A DNA stretch of 64,000 nucleotides from Chimaeribacter arupi (GTDB lineage Bacteria > Pseudomonadota > Gammaproteobacteria > Enterobacterales > Enterobacteriaceae), in NCBI RefSeq assembly GCF_002858805.1, contig NZ_PJZI01000002.1, forward strand, positions 1 to 64,000, written 5' to 3'. The translations under genes and the position numbers were made by a program. Of this stretch, positions 30,960 to 39,684 are shown piece after piece; within the stretch, counting starts at the first letter, position 1, and every line of letters starts with the position of its first letter. Under the pieces are notes generated by a model. That model had not been told where the DNA came from. It saw only the letters and a list, made by a program, of their open reading frames with translations, and searched no databases.

Positions 30960-31878
30960 ATAACCCCCGTGCCACTTGTTGCAGGAACCGGTCCTGATCG
31001 GCCTTGACCTGGTGGGCCTCTTCCAGCGTGCATTTCACAAAATGGATCGGCTCGCCGAGCCGGATTTGCGCCAGGTGATAGAGATCCGCCTCGATGACGC
31101 AGGCGATCCGCGGGTAGCCGCCGGTGGTCTGCGCATCCGCCAGCAGCACGATCGGCTGGCCGTTGCCCGGCACCTGCACCACGCCCGGCAGCAAGCCGTG
31201 CGACAGCATGTCGCGGTCGGTGGTGCGTTCCAGCGCGTGGCCGTGCAGGCGGTAGCCCATACGGTTACTCTGCGGGCTGAGCTGCCAGGCAGTGCGCCAG
31301 AATGACTCGCGCGAAGCCGGGCTGAACTCCTGATACTCCGGCCCCGGCAGGGCGCGGATGCGGTTACTGAACAGCAGTTGTTTGATGCCGGTGGCGCGCT
31401 GCGGCAGGTTCTGCGGTTCGCCCAGCGGCAGCAGATCGCCCTCCTGCAAACGCCGCCCGTGGAAGCCGCCAATCCCGGCTTTCAGGTCAGTGCTGCGGGA
31501 GCCGAGCACCTCCGGCACGTTGATGCCGCCGGAAATCGCCAGATAGCTGCGCATACCGCGTCTCGGCATCCCGAGCACCAGCCGCTGCCCCGGTTTGACC
31601 GGGTAACGCCAGCCGGTCCAGAGTTTCTGGCCGTCCAGTTCGGCGTCACAGCCGGCACCGGTCAGCGCTATCCAGCCGTCACGCAGGAATTCAGCGGTGA
31701 ACTGCCCAAGGGTGATTTCGATCCCGGCGCTGTCGGGCGCGTTGCCCACCAGCATGTTCGCCAGTTGCAGCGCCGGTTGGTCCAGCGCGCCGGTCTGGCT
31801 GATGCCGAGGGCGCGGAAGCCGTGGCGGCCCAAATCCTGGACGGCGGCATACATCCCGGCACGGATAATTTTCAGCAT
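30949..31878 (-). CDS. pxpC: 5-oxoprolinase subunit C (biotin-dependent carboxyltransferase-like)
   Basis: A 309-residue subunit related to the urea amidolyase/allophanate hydrolase KipA-type domain. It starts [20 protein letters not shown], and [22 protein letters not shown] and [19 protein letters not shown] are the family stretches. PxpC pairs with PxpB to phosphorylate or handle the 5-oxoproline ring opened by PxpA. Its ATG overlaps the pxpB end by 7 nt. Confidence 0.95.
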   Translation of the reverse strand: MLKIIRAGMYAAVQDLGRHGFRALGISQTGALDQPALQLANMLVGNAPDSAGIEITLGQFTAEFLRDGWIALTGAGCDAELDGQKLWTGWRYPVKPGQRLVLGMPRRGMRSYLAISGGINVPEVLGSRSTDLKAGIGGFHGRRLQEGDLLPLGEPQNLPQRATGIKQLLFSNRIRALPGPEYQEFSPASRESFWRTAWQLSPQSNRMGYRLHGHALERTTDRDMLSHGLLPGVVQVPGNGQPIVLLADAQTTGGYPRIACVIEADLYHLAQIRLGEPIHFVKCTLEEAHQVKADQDRFLQQVARGLYGR

Positions 31879-32528
31879 ACGCCCTCCTGTTGCGGCACAA
31901 AGCGCACGTTGTCACCGGGGCGCAGCAGGGTCGGCGGCATCTGGTCAGGCATAAACAGCGCCTGCGGCGTCAGGCCAATCAGTTGCCAGCCGCCGGGCGA
32001 GGCCAGCGGGTAGATGCCGGTCTGCGCCCCGGCAATGCCGACGGAACCGGCCGGCACCAGCAGGCGCGGCTCGCCGCGGCGCGGGGTCGCCAGTTGCTCC
32101 GGCATCCCGCCGAAATAGGAGAAGCCCGGCAGGAAGCCGAGGAAATAGACCACATAGTGGGCCGAAGCGTGGGCCTCGACCACCTGTTGCGGGGTCAGGC
32201 CGGTATGGCGCGCCACCACCTCCAGATCGGGGCCGTGGGTGCCGCCGTAGATCACCGGGATGTCGATGTCCCGCGCGTCGGGCACCAGCGCCTCGCTCTC
32301 TTCCCACCAGCGTTGCAGCCGCTCAATGGCATCCAGCGCCACCGTCTGCGGCTCGGCCAGAAAAATAGTGAGGTTATTCATGCCCGGCACCGCCTCGCGG
32401 ACATCATCCCGGCCCCGTAACCGCTCCGCCAGCCCCCAGATCCGCTGCTGGCTTTGCAGCGTCACCGGCGGCTCCAGCTCGAGAACGACCGCGCGCTCCC
32501 CTAACAGATAACAACGTGCTCGCTGCAC
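31872..32528 (-). CDS. pxpB: 5-oxoprolinase subunit B (KipI-like)
   Basis: A 218-residue KipI-family subunit. Family motifs are [50 protein letters not shown] and [16 protein letters not shown] chose the GTG at 32528, after AGGGGCGGGAA, because it reproduces the E. coli start (QRARCYL) and length exactly. A longer in-frame opening runs 56 codons upstream without family similarity. It is the first gene of pxpB-pxpC-pxpA-DUF969-DUF979-pcp and is divergent from the MFS gene. Confidence 0.95.
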   Translation of the reverse strand: MQRARCYLLGERAVVLELEPPVTLQSQQRIWGLAERLRGRDDVREAVPGMNNLTIFLAEPQTVALDAIERLQRWWEESEALVPDARDIDIPVIYGGTHGPDLEVVARHTGLTPQQVVEAHASAHYVVYFLGFLPGFSYFGGMPEQLATPRRGEPRLLVPAGSVGIAGAQTGIYPLASPGGWQLIGLTPQALFMPDQMPPTLLRPGDNVRFVPQQEGVC

Positions 32529-32686
32529 TTCCCGCCCCTTAGATAAAGAATAATTATCAATTAAACCCGCATCGTTATGCAGGAAAGCAGGGGGCGCTGT
32601 CAACCATCCGCCCCTTACCCTGTCGCCGCACCTGCTAGTATCAATAGCATAAGGTTGCCTGTTCTGCGCCGGTGAAGCAGCGCAGG

Positions 32687-32711
32687 GCCAGCCCACCGGC
32701 CGGCTTTTTTT
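32687..32711 (+). terminator. Attenuator-like terminator in the MFS gene leader
   Basis: GCC-A-GCC (32687-32693) pairs with GGC-C-GGC (32698-32704) around CACC with one mismatch, followed by seven T (32705-32711). It ends 20 nt before the GTG start of the transporter. An upstream hairpin pairs CTGCGC (32664-32669) with GCGCAG (32680-32685). On the minus strand there is no T-run, so it does not serve pxpB. Confidence 0.6.
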
Positions 32712-32731
32712 ACATGGATAAGGGAGATAGC

Positions 32732-34171
32732 GTGAAAAAAACCCTGAGTGTCTTTTTTCCCCTCTACACCACCACCCTGCTGATGCTGCTCGGCTCCGGC
32801 CTGCTGACCACTTACGTCTCCCTGCGGCTCACGGCCGTGCAGGTCAGCGGCGCATTGATTGGTGCCATCATCGCAGCCCACTACATTGGGCTGGTGATCG
32901 GCGGGAAGGTCGGCCATATGCTGATCGCCCGTGTCGGCCACATCCGCGCCTATGTCTCCTGTTCCGGCATCATCACCGCCGCGGTGCTCGGCCACGGCCT
33001 GACGGACATCATCCCGCTGTGGGTGGCGCTGCGGCTGGTTATTGGCCTGTGCATGATGTGCCAGTACATGGTGCTGGAGAGCTGGCTTAACGATCAGGCG
33101 GCCGCTGAGCAGCGCGGCACGGTATTCGGGTTTTATATGGCGGCCTCTTACCTCGGCATGGCCCTCGGCCAGGTGGTGCTGATGTTGCAGGATGGGCTGG
33201 GGATAAGCACGCTGCTGATTATCGCGCTCTGTTTTGCGCTGTGTCTGGTGCCGATTGCATTGACCACCCGCACCCACGCCGGGCACATGTCACCGGCTCC
33301 GATGGAGCTGAAATTTTTCATCGGCGCGATCCCAAAAATCCTGGCGATTACCCTGGTGATTGGCATGGTGGTCGGCGCGTTTTACGGCATGGCACCGGTC
33401 TATACCAGCCAGCTGGATCTGTCGACCCGCCAGACCGGGCTGTTTATGGCGCTGGCGATTTTTGCCGGGCTGGTGGCGCAATTCCCGCTGAGCTGGCTCT
33501 CTGACCGCTACAACCGCACCCGGCTGATGCGCCTGTGCGCCCTGCTGCTGGCGGTGGCGGCGCTGCCGCTGGCGGTGTTGCCGCACCTGCCGTTCCCGCT
33601 GCTGCTGGCCATCGGTTTTGCGGTGAGCCTGATGCAGTTTTCGCTGTATCCGCTGGTGGTGGCGCTGGCCAATGACCTGATCGCGCCGGCGCGGCGGGTG
33701 TCGCTGTCTGCCTGTTTGCTGATGGCGTTTGGCGTGGGGGCCTGTGTGGGGCCGCTGCTGGTGGGCGCGCTGATGCAGCCGCTGGGGGCGAATAGCCTTT
33801 ACGCCTTCTTTGCGGTATGCGCCGCCGGGATCGCCGCCCTGACGCGCACCCCGAAAGCCGCCGGGGAACCGGCGCAGGCGCAGGATGCCCCGGTGCCGCA
33901 CACCGCCATGCCGGACAGCCTGACCAGTTCACCCCTCTCACCGGCGCTGAACCCGGCATTTGATGAGCAGCTGATTCAGGAAACGATGCCGGCCCCGGCC
34001 TCCGTGAATGATGACCCGTTAACGGCCGGTGAGGAGGAGAACGCGTTTCCGCCGCAGGGCGCGGACCCGGAGAGCGATACCGGCCTGCAACGGGCGTTTA
34101 TTTTGCTGGAGGATGACGCCCCCCCAGGCGGGGCGGCGGAAGAGGACACGGCGCGGAAAAAAACCGGCTGA
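32732..34171 (+). CDS. MFS transporter, YcaD-like, with long acidic C-terminal tail
   Basis: A 479-residue major facilitator protein with 12 predicted helices over residues 1-385. Its family is suggested by [21 protein letters not shown] in helices 2-3, MVLESWLND, and [12 protein letters not shown] in the loop 8-9 region. These resemble the YcaD-type exporters. Substrate unknown. After the last helix come about 95 hydrophilic residues rich in Pro, Ala, Glu and Asp ([14 protein letters not shown] ... [15 protein letters not shown]), probably disordered and unusual for the family. The GTG at 32732 behind AGGGAG is preferred; upstream in-frame ATGs lack a ribosome site and lie in the terminator hairpin. 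Confidence 0.82.
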   Translation: MKKTLSVFFPLYTTTLLMLLGSGLLTTYVSLRLTAVQVSGALIGAIIAAHYIGLVIGGKVGHMLIARVGHIRAYVSCSGIITAAVLGHGLTDIIPLWVALRLVIGLCMMCQYMVLESWLNDQAAAEQRGTVFGFYMAASYLGMALGQVVLMLQDGLGISTLLIIALCFALCLVPIALTTRTHAGHMSPAPMELKFFIGAIPKILAITLVIGMVVGAFYGMAPVYTSQLDLSTRQTGLFMALAIFAGLVAQFPLSWLSDRYNRTRLMRLCALLLAVAALPLAVLPHLPFPLLLAIGFAVSLMQFSLYPLVVALANDLIAPARRVSLSACLLMAFGVGACVGPLLVGALMQPLGANSLYAFFAVCAAGIAALTRTPKAAGEPAQAQDAPVPHTAMPDSLTSSPLSPALNPAFDEQLIQETMPAPASVNDDPLTAGEEENAFPPQGADPESDTGLQRAFILLEDDAPPGGAAEEDTARKKTG

Positions 34172-34177
34172 ACCGGG

Positions 34178-34921
34178 TTACGCCGGGTTATCAATATCAA
34201 TAAAGGTGACGTCCAGCCCGTGCTCAGCGGCCAGCCACTCACCGAGGGCGCGCACGCCGCCGCGTTCGGTGGCGTGGTGCCCGGCGGCAAAGAAGTGCAG
34301 CCCCATTTCGCGGGCGATGTGGATGGTCTGCTCCGACACTTCCCCACTGATAAAGGCATCAACGCCGAACTCGGCCGCCTGCTGGATAAAGCCCTGCCCG
34401 CCGCCGCTGCACCAGGCCACGCGTTTGATGGTTTCCGGCGCGCCGATGTCGCTGTGCAGCACGCTGCGGCAGAGTTGCTGCTCAATCCGTTGGCGCAGCG
34501 CCTCGCCGGTGAGCGGGGTCGCCAGCTCGCCGAACGGCACCAGCGGCATCACCTCGCCCTGCACCTCAATGCCGAACACCTGCGCCAGTTGCGCGTTGTT
34601 GCCCAGCTCCGGGTGGGCGTCCAGCGGCAGGTGGTAGCCATAGAGGTTGATGTCATGGGTCAGCAGGGTTTTCAGCCGGTTACGCTTCATGCCGCGCACC
34701 GCCACCGGCTCGTTTTTCCAGAAATAGCCGTGGTGCACCACAATCGCATCCGCCTGATGCGCCACGGCGGCATCCAGCAGTGCCTGGCTGGCGGTGACGC
34801 CGGTCACGATACGCCGCACCTCGTCGCGCCCCTCGACCTGCAACCCGTTGGGCGCGTAATCTTTGAAGTCGTTGACGTTAAGTTTCTGGTTAATCAGGCG
34901 TTCAAGCTCGGTATTGCGCAT
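34178..34921 (-). CDS. ybgI: NIF3-like dinuclear metal-centre protein YbgI
   Basis: A 247-residue NIF3/DUF34 family protein that forms a hexameric toroid with two metals per subunit. Metal ligands of the family are visible in IVVHHGYFWKNE, HLPLDAHPELGN and GHHATERGGV. Its biochemical role is unsettled. The ATG at 34921 gives MRNTELERLINQKLN and the E. coli length. It ends 6 nt from the convergent MFS gene. It is the last gene of ybgA-phrB-PDE-ybgI. Confidence 0.95.
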   Translation of the reverse strand: MRNTELERLINQKLNVNDFKDYAPNGLQVEGRDEVRRIVTGVTASQALLDAAVAHQADAIVVHHGYFWKNEPVAVRGMKRNRLKTLLTHDINLYGYHLPLDAHPELGNNAQLAQVFGIEVQGEVMPLVPFGELATPLTGEALRQRIEQQLCRSVLHSDIGAPETIKRVAWCSGGGQGFIQQAAEFGVDAFISGEVSEQTIHIAREMGLHFFAAGHHATERGGVRALGEWLAAEHGLDVTFIDIDNPA

Positions 34922-34950
34922 GGTGTGTTCTCTTAATCGGTGAGTCAGGC

Positions 34951-35937
34951 TCACAGGGTAATGTGTTCGCCCTGTTGCATAAAGATGAAGTTAACGCCGA
35001 GGCGGTTACCGGCCTCAAGCTGTTGTTTCACCTCGGCCGGGACATCTTTGCCCGCCTGTAATGAGGGTTTGATGTGGGTGACCAGCACCGGCAGGCCGCG
35101 CAGCGCGTGATCGCCGCCGCTCAGGGCGGCGAGTTTGTCCAGTTCGCCGAGCAGCAGGGCCGGGGTCAGGTGGCCGAACAGCCGGTTGGCGGGCTGGTCG
35201 TTGGCGTAGGAACTTTCAATCAGGATGCCCTTCAGCTGATGCGCCTGCACCAGCGGTGCCAGCACCTGCCAGGCGGCCTGCAGGTGTCTGGATTTCTCAT
35301 TGGCATCGCTGCCGGTATCGCCGAAATAGGCAAACGCCTCGTCACCGCGGCTCACCAGCAACATCGATGAGGCGCTGCTGTCATGGCTCAGCGGGGTGAT
35401 CACGCCGCTGAGGCCGGTGTCACCCAGCGTGACGCGCTGCCCCAGCGGCGGCGTATTGATGCGGTACGTGCCGAGCCGGGTGCCGTTGCCGCTGTCACTG
35501 AAATTGGGCCAGCTTTTCCAGTTGAAGTAGTGGGTGCGCAGGGTGTTGGCGGTGTCGGCGGTGGTGTAGATCGGTTTGCGGCTGTCGTCCGGCGCGGCCA
35601 GCAGCAGCCCGGCGAGGTGGTCAAGGTGGCCGTGGCTGAGGAAATAGGCGCCAATCAGCTCGCGCAGCACGTAGCCCTGCGGCGTCAGCGGCGCGGCCTT
35701 CTCCGGCGTGGCCTGCGGGAAGCTGCCTTTCGCCAGCGCCTGGGCGATGCCCGGCAGCAGCGTGCCGGCATCCAGCGCCAGATAGCGGCTGTTTTCGCCG
35801 TTTTTGATCAGATAGGCGCTGAGGTTGCCCTCTTCCAGCCCGCCGCGCACCCCCAGCGCCACGATGTCAAAGTCAGCGGCGGCCGCCGCTGACCAGAGCG
35901 CCAGCAGCGCCGCCATTACCCGTATGCTTCTGCCCAT
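34951..35937 (-). CDS. Secreted class II cyclic-nucleotide phosphodiesterase-like metallo-hydrolase
   Basis: A 328-residue protein with a signal peptide (residues 1-21, ending AAAA) and a metallo-beta-lactamase-type fold. SHGHLDHLAGLLLAAPDD is the HxHxDH metal site in the form typical of class II 3',5'-cAMP phosphodiesterases (CpdP/yeast PDE1 type). FGDTGSD and IESSYANDQPANRLFGHLTP supply later family motifs. It should act on cyclic nucleotides in the periplasm, but the substrate is inferred. It sits 17 nt after phrB and 29 nt before ybgI, where E. coli has the peptide permease gene dtpD. Confidence 0.85.
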   Translation of the reverse strand: MGRSIRVMAALLALWSAAAAADFDIVALGVRGGLEEGNLSAYLIKNGENSRYLALDAGTLLPGIAQALAKGSFPQATPEKAAPLTPQGYVLRELIGAYFLSHGHLDHLAGLLLAAPDDSRKPIYTTADTANTLRTHYFNWKSWPNFSDSGNGTRLGTYRINTPPLGQRVTLGDTGLSGVITPLSHDSSASSMLLVSRGDEAFAYFGDTGSDANEKSRHLQAAWQVLAPLVQAHQLKGILIESSYANDQPANRLFGHLTPALLLGELDKLAALSGGDHALRGLPVLVTHIKPSLQAGKDVPAEVKQQLEAGNRLGVNFIFMQQGEHITL

Positions 35938-35954
35938 TGCGTGCTCCGTGCTGA

Positions 35955-37409
35955 TTAATAAGGGTCGTCAGCCTCCTGGGCGCGGGCGTGGCGCCGGGCA
36001 TCCTCAAACGCCTCCAGCGTCTCCCGCCGTGCGGTGGCGTGGTCAACCTGTGGTGCCGGATAGTCTAGCACGCGCCGCTGCTGTTCGGCCCAGCGATGCG
36101 GGTGGTGAATGGCACTGTCCGGCACGGCGGCCAGCTCCGGCAGCCAGCGGCGGATAAAGTCGCCCTGCTTGTCGTAACGCTCGCCCTGGGTGGTCGGGTT
36201 GAAGATGCGGAAATAGGGTGTGGCGTCAGTGCCGGTGGAGGCCGCCCACTGCCAGCCGCCGTTATTCGCCGCGTAGTCGCCGTCGATCAGTTGCGTCATG
36301 AAATAGCGTTCGCCTTCGCGCCAGTCAATGCGCAGATCTTTCACCAGGTAGCTGGCGGTGATCATCCGCAGCCGGTTGTGCATCCAGCCGGTCTGGTTCA
36401 TCTGCCGCATCGCCGCGTCCACAATCGGGTAACCGGTGCGCCCCTGTTTCCACGCCTCGAACGCCTCATCCGGCGCACGCCACGGCACAAAGCGCGTCCA
36501 GCGGATAAACGGCTGGTGCTTGCAGAGCATCGGCCAGGCCACCAGCAGATGGCGGTAAAAATCGCGCCAGACCAGCTCATTCAGCCAGCCAAAGGCGCCG
36601 CTGTCGCGCCGCTCCAGCAGCCCAGGGCACTCTGCCTGCAAGCGGTTGAAACACTGGCGCGGCGAGAGCGCGCCGATCGCCAGATACGGGGAGAGCTGGC
36701 TGGTGCCGCTAAGGGCGGGCAGATCGCGTTGGCGCACGTAGTCCGGCACCTGTTCACGGCAGAAGGCGCGCAACCGCGCCAGCGCCGCCTCTTCGCCCGC
36801 CGGGAAGTGCGCCTCATCCACCGCCTGTTGCGGGTAGTCAAACGGTGCCAGCCGGTGCCGGGTGACGTGGCCCTGATCGCGCGGGCGCGGCGCAGGCAGT
36901 GAACGGGTGTCGGAGGCCGTCAGGCGGCGCAGAAAGGCATTACGGAACGGCGTGTAAACCTTGTACATCTCACCGCTGCCGGTGGTCACGCTGCCCGGCG
37001 GCAGTAACAGGCTGTCATCAAACGCCCGGCAGTGCACCTGCCCGGCCAGCGCCTGCTCCAGTGCCGCATCACGCTGCTGCTCATTCAGTTCATACTGGCG
37101 GTTATAGAACAGCTGGTCGATGCGCTGCTCACGGCAGAATGCCACCAGCCAGGCGTTGGCGGCGGCGAAATCCTCACACTGGTGGTAACAGAGTTCGATG
37201 CCTTTGGCCGCCAGCGCAGCCTGCAGATGGTGGAGGGTCTGGTAAATAAAGGTGGCCTGACGCGGGGCCATGTTGTGTGCGGCCCACTGGCCGGGGGTGG
37301 CGATAAACAGCGCCAGCACACGTGCTGACGGATCTTCGCAGGCGGCGTGCAGCGCCCGGTTATCAATGGTACGCAGATCGTTCCTGAACCAGACCAGATG
37401 GGTGGCCAT
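35955..37409 (-). CDS. phrB: Deoxyribodipyrimidine photolyase (CPD photolyase)
   Basis: A 484-residue blue-light DNA repair enzyme of class I. The N-terminal antenna-binding Rossmann part starts THLVWFRNDLRTIDNRAL. The C-terminal FAD domain has SGTSQLSPYLAIGALSPRQC, NELVWRDFYRHLL, RTGYPIVDAAMRQMNQTGWM and NNGGWQWAASTGTDA, which include the electron-transfer tryptophans and FAD contacts. It is about 12 residues longer than the E. coli protein. It lies 75 nt downstream of ybgA, as in E. coli. Confidence 0.97.
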   Translation of the reverse strand: MATHLVWFRNDLRTIDNRALHAACEDPSARVLALFIATPGQWAAHNMAPRQATFIYQTLHHLQAALAAKGIELCYHQCEDFAAANAWLVAFCREQRIDQLFYNRQYELNEQQRDAALEQALAGQVHCRAFDDSLLLPPGSVTTGSGEMYKVYTPFRNAFLRRLTASDTRSLPAPRPRDQGHVTRHRLAPFDYPQQAVDEAHFPAGEEAALARLRAFCREQVPDYVRQRDLPALSGTSQLSPYLAIGALSPRQCFNRLQAECPGLLERRDSGAFGWLNELVWRDFYRHLLVAWPMLCKHQPFIRWTRFVPWRAPDEAFEAWKQGRTGYPIVDAAMRQMNQTGWMHNRLRMITASYLVKDLRIDWREGERYFMTQLIDGDYAANNGGWQWAASTGTDATPYFRIFNPTTQGERYDKQGDFIRRWLPELAAVPDSAIHHPHRWAEQQRRVLDYPAPQVDHATARRETLEAFEDARRHARAQEADDPY

Positions 37410-37484
37410 AAAAAATCCTGTGAATCATGAAAACAGGGGCGGCACGGTGGCCGCCCCAGACAGTGGCTGTTGCTCAGGGCACGC

Positions 37485-38438
37485 TTAGTGGCCGTAGCGC
37501 AGGCAAAGTGCTTCGGGGTAAGGCTCGAAGTAGCGCTGCTGTTGCAGGTAGTCGTCGGGGAATTCCGCCATGTAGTGCTTGAGCAGCGTGATCGGTGCCA
37601 GCAGCGGCTGCACGCCCTGCCGGTAACGGTCGATCAGCTGGGTCAGCTCCTGGCGTTGCGACGGGTTGAGCTGTTTGCGGAAGTAGCCCTGCACATGCAT
37701 CAGCACGTTGGTGTGGTTGCGGCGCGTCGCTTTGTGGGACATCAGCGCCATCAGGCGGCTGCGGTACTCAATGGCGAACGCATCCAGCGACTCCCACTGA
37801 TCCATCGCGGCGACAAAGCGCCCCAGCTCGCGGTACTCCGGCTGGGAGTGCGCCAGCAGCGAGAGTTTATAGCGGCTGTGGAACGCCATCAGCCCGCCGC
37901 GCGTCAGCCCCTGCTTCCACAGCGCATTGAGTTCATACAGCGTAAACACCCGCTCGACGAAGTTCTCCCGCAGCATCGGGTCATGCAGGCGGCCATCTTC
38001 CTCGACCGGCAACCACGGGTAACGTTTCATCAGTTCGGCGGTATAGAGGCCGACGCCGCTTTTACGCGCGTCTTTGCCGTTGGCGCTGTACACACGCACC
38101 CGCTCCATGCCGCAACTGGGCGATTTGGCGCAGACGATATACCCGCACAGGTGGCCGAGTGAGCTGACGCGCTCCGCCGACCAGCGCTGCATGGCGTCAG
38201 TAACGTCCACCGAGGCGTCATTGCTGTAACGCATCGCGATGCGTTCATCCGTTTTGACCAGCCGCAGCGCCGGGCGCGGCGTCGGCAGGCCGATGGCCAT
38301 TTCCGGGCAGATTGGCTCAAAACGCACGTAAGGGGCTAATTGTTCGACGGCAAACCCGAACCGCTTATGCCCACCATCAAAACGGACATTCTCGCCTAAC
38401 AGGCAGGCGCTGATTCCAATGGGAATTTTTTCACTCAC
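37485..38438 (-). CDS. ybgA: DUF523-DUF1722 fusion protein (YbgA-like, TudS-type N-terminus)
   Basis: A 317-residue two-domain protein. Residues 1-150 are a DUF523 domain with three conserved cysteines in GISACLLGENVR, FEPICPEMAIG and CAKSPSCGMERV. This is the family of the [4Fe-4S] thiouracil desulfurase TudS. Residues 160-317 form the DUF1722 domain that alone makes up E. coli YbgA (NALWKQGLTRGGLMAFHSRYKLSLLAHS). The GTG at 38438 follows GGGAG and matches the family VSEKIPIGIS start. Its position beside photolyase is conserved. A desulfurase-like role on nucleobases is inference. Confidence 0.92.
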   Translation of the reverse strand: MSEKIPIGISACLLGENVRFDGGHKRFGFAVEQLAPYVRFEPICPEMAIGLPTPRPALRLVKTDERIAMRYSNDASVDVTDAMQRWSAERVSSLGHLCGYIVCAKSPSCGMERVRVYSANGKDARKSGVGLYTAELMKRYPWLPVEEDGRLHDPMLRENFVERVFTLYELNALWKQGLTRGGLMAFHSRYKLSLLAHSQPEYRELGRFVAAMDQWESLDAFAIEYRSRLMALMSHKATRRNHTNVLMHVQGYFRKQLNPSQRQELTQLIDRYRQGVQPLLAPITLLKHYMAEFPDDYLQQQRYFEPYPEALCLRYGH

Positions 38439-38585
38439 GGCAACTCCCGGATGTTGTTGATGATGAATTAAGTGTAGAAGACGGGCACCCAAACCGCGTA
38501 CCCAGGGAGAAGTAATTTATACAAATAGAGAAATTTGTACAGGTTAGCGCGCAAAAAATTATCAGGCGAAGGGGTTTGCCGGTCA

Positions 38586-38605
38586 GCCGCCGCTGGGGCG
38601 GCGGC
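38586..38605 (-). terminator. GC hairpin after the fimbrial adhesin gene
   Basis: GCCGCCGC (38586-38593) and GCGGCGGC (38598-38605) form a perfect 8-bp stem with a TGGG loop, right after the adhesin stop on the minus strand. A T-run (TTTTTT) follows only about 30 nt further on, so it is a weak candidate for the operon end. Confidence 0.45.
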
Positions 38606-38607
38606 CG

Positions 38608-39672
38608 TTATTGATAGGAGAGCGTGAATACACCGGTAGCCTGGAAAGGCCCGGCTTTGCGTGCTTTACCGTCTGCCCGCAACTCTGCCGTATAATTGAG
38701 TTTTACCGTGCCGGCCATCTCCAAGCCATTGATGACAGACGAGGAGTTGAGGTCATTCGGGCGCAGCATGTTGTTGTTAACATCACGGATTTGCACCCCG
38801 AGGCCCTCCGCATAGCCAGGCTGCCCCATCCACGCGTTAGCCATCATGTTGCCATCCTCACTGGCAAACAGCGTGGTAAGTTTGGCGGTCACGCTGTTCA
38901 CCAGTGAGCAGCCACTCAGGGTGATGCTGAACGGTTTTACCGGTACGCGCCCGCCCCCGAGGTCGTTGATATTGACGTCACCAAAATCCACCGTGCTGTT
39001 GCTGACATCAGCCACCGCGCTGGTACAGGTGGGCGCGGAGATAGGGATGGCGAAACTGCCTTTTTCGATATTGAGTGTGATGACAGGTTGTCCATTAGTT
39101 TCCCCCAGGCGATAATCGCCCAGCTTGGTGGTGTATAGGGGCTGCACCCGGCTTATCCCATTATTGCCCCGGTAATCGGCATCCTGATAGATGTCGATGT
39201 AGACACGCCACTTCTCTCCATCCAGCTTGCCGTTCTCGCTATCCATTTCGCCCGGCATATATACCACGGTTTTCCATTCGCTTTGGGGCGGCAAGTAACC
39301 ATCCACTTCTGAGGTGGTGTTGGGCATCATATGCACGTTGTAAACAATGCCGGGAATATTGGTTTTAAATTGCACGCCATCGACGCCGGGTAACCCTTTG
39401 ACGTCCTGAAGATTAGAGCGGGCGTGTAAATTCTGCCCGTCAGGCCCAGTGCTACATCCGGATACAATGCCGTCGCCGTCATACGCCAGCATATTTTTTC
39501 TTAGCAATTTCGGCTCCGTGACAGTGCCGGTTATTGGCAACGGTGTGATTGTTCCGGTAAGCAAAACAAAAGTGCCCGATGATTTGAAATTGCACTCCCG
39601 CCCCGCCCACGCCGCCGCTGGCAGCAGCGGCAACAGTGCCATCACACAGGCCCGGTAGGTAAACCGCTTCAT
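38608..39672 (-). CDS. Fimbrial tip adhesin (two-domain)
   Basis: A 354-residue exported protein with a signal peptide (1-23, ending AAAWA). A unique N-terminal region of about 180 residues (likely receptor-binding lectin) has Cys pairs at RECNFKS and VSGCSTG. A C-terminal pilin domain from about 215 (APTCTSAVADVSNSTVDFGD ... SLTLSGCSLV-type) ends VFTLSYQ. This is the FimH/MrfH-like layout. Receptor unknown. It is the last gene of the operon, 12 nt after the preceding subunit. Confidence 0.82.
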   Translation of the reverse strand: MKRFTYRACVMALLPLLPAAAWAGRECNFKSSGTFVLLTGTITPLPITGTVTEPKLLRKNMLAYDGDGIVSGCSTGPDGQNLHARSNLQDVKGLPGVDGVQFKTNIPGIVYNVHMMPNTTSEVDGYLPPQSEWKTVVYMPGEMDSENGKLDGEKWRVYIDIYQDADYRGNNGISRVQPLYTTKLGDYRLGETNGQPVITLNIEKGSFAIPISAPTCTSAVADVSNSTVDFGDVNINDLGGGRVPVKPFSITLSGCSLVNSVTAKLTTLFASEDGNMMANAWMGQPGYAEGLGVQIRDVNNNMLRPNDLNSSSVINGLEMAGTVKLNYTAELRADGKARKAGPFQATGVFTLSYQ

Positions 39673-39684
39673 CTCTTTTTCCTT

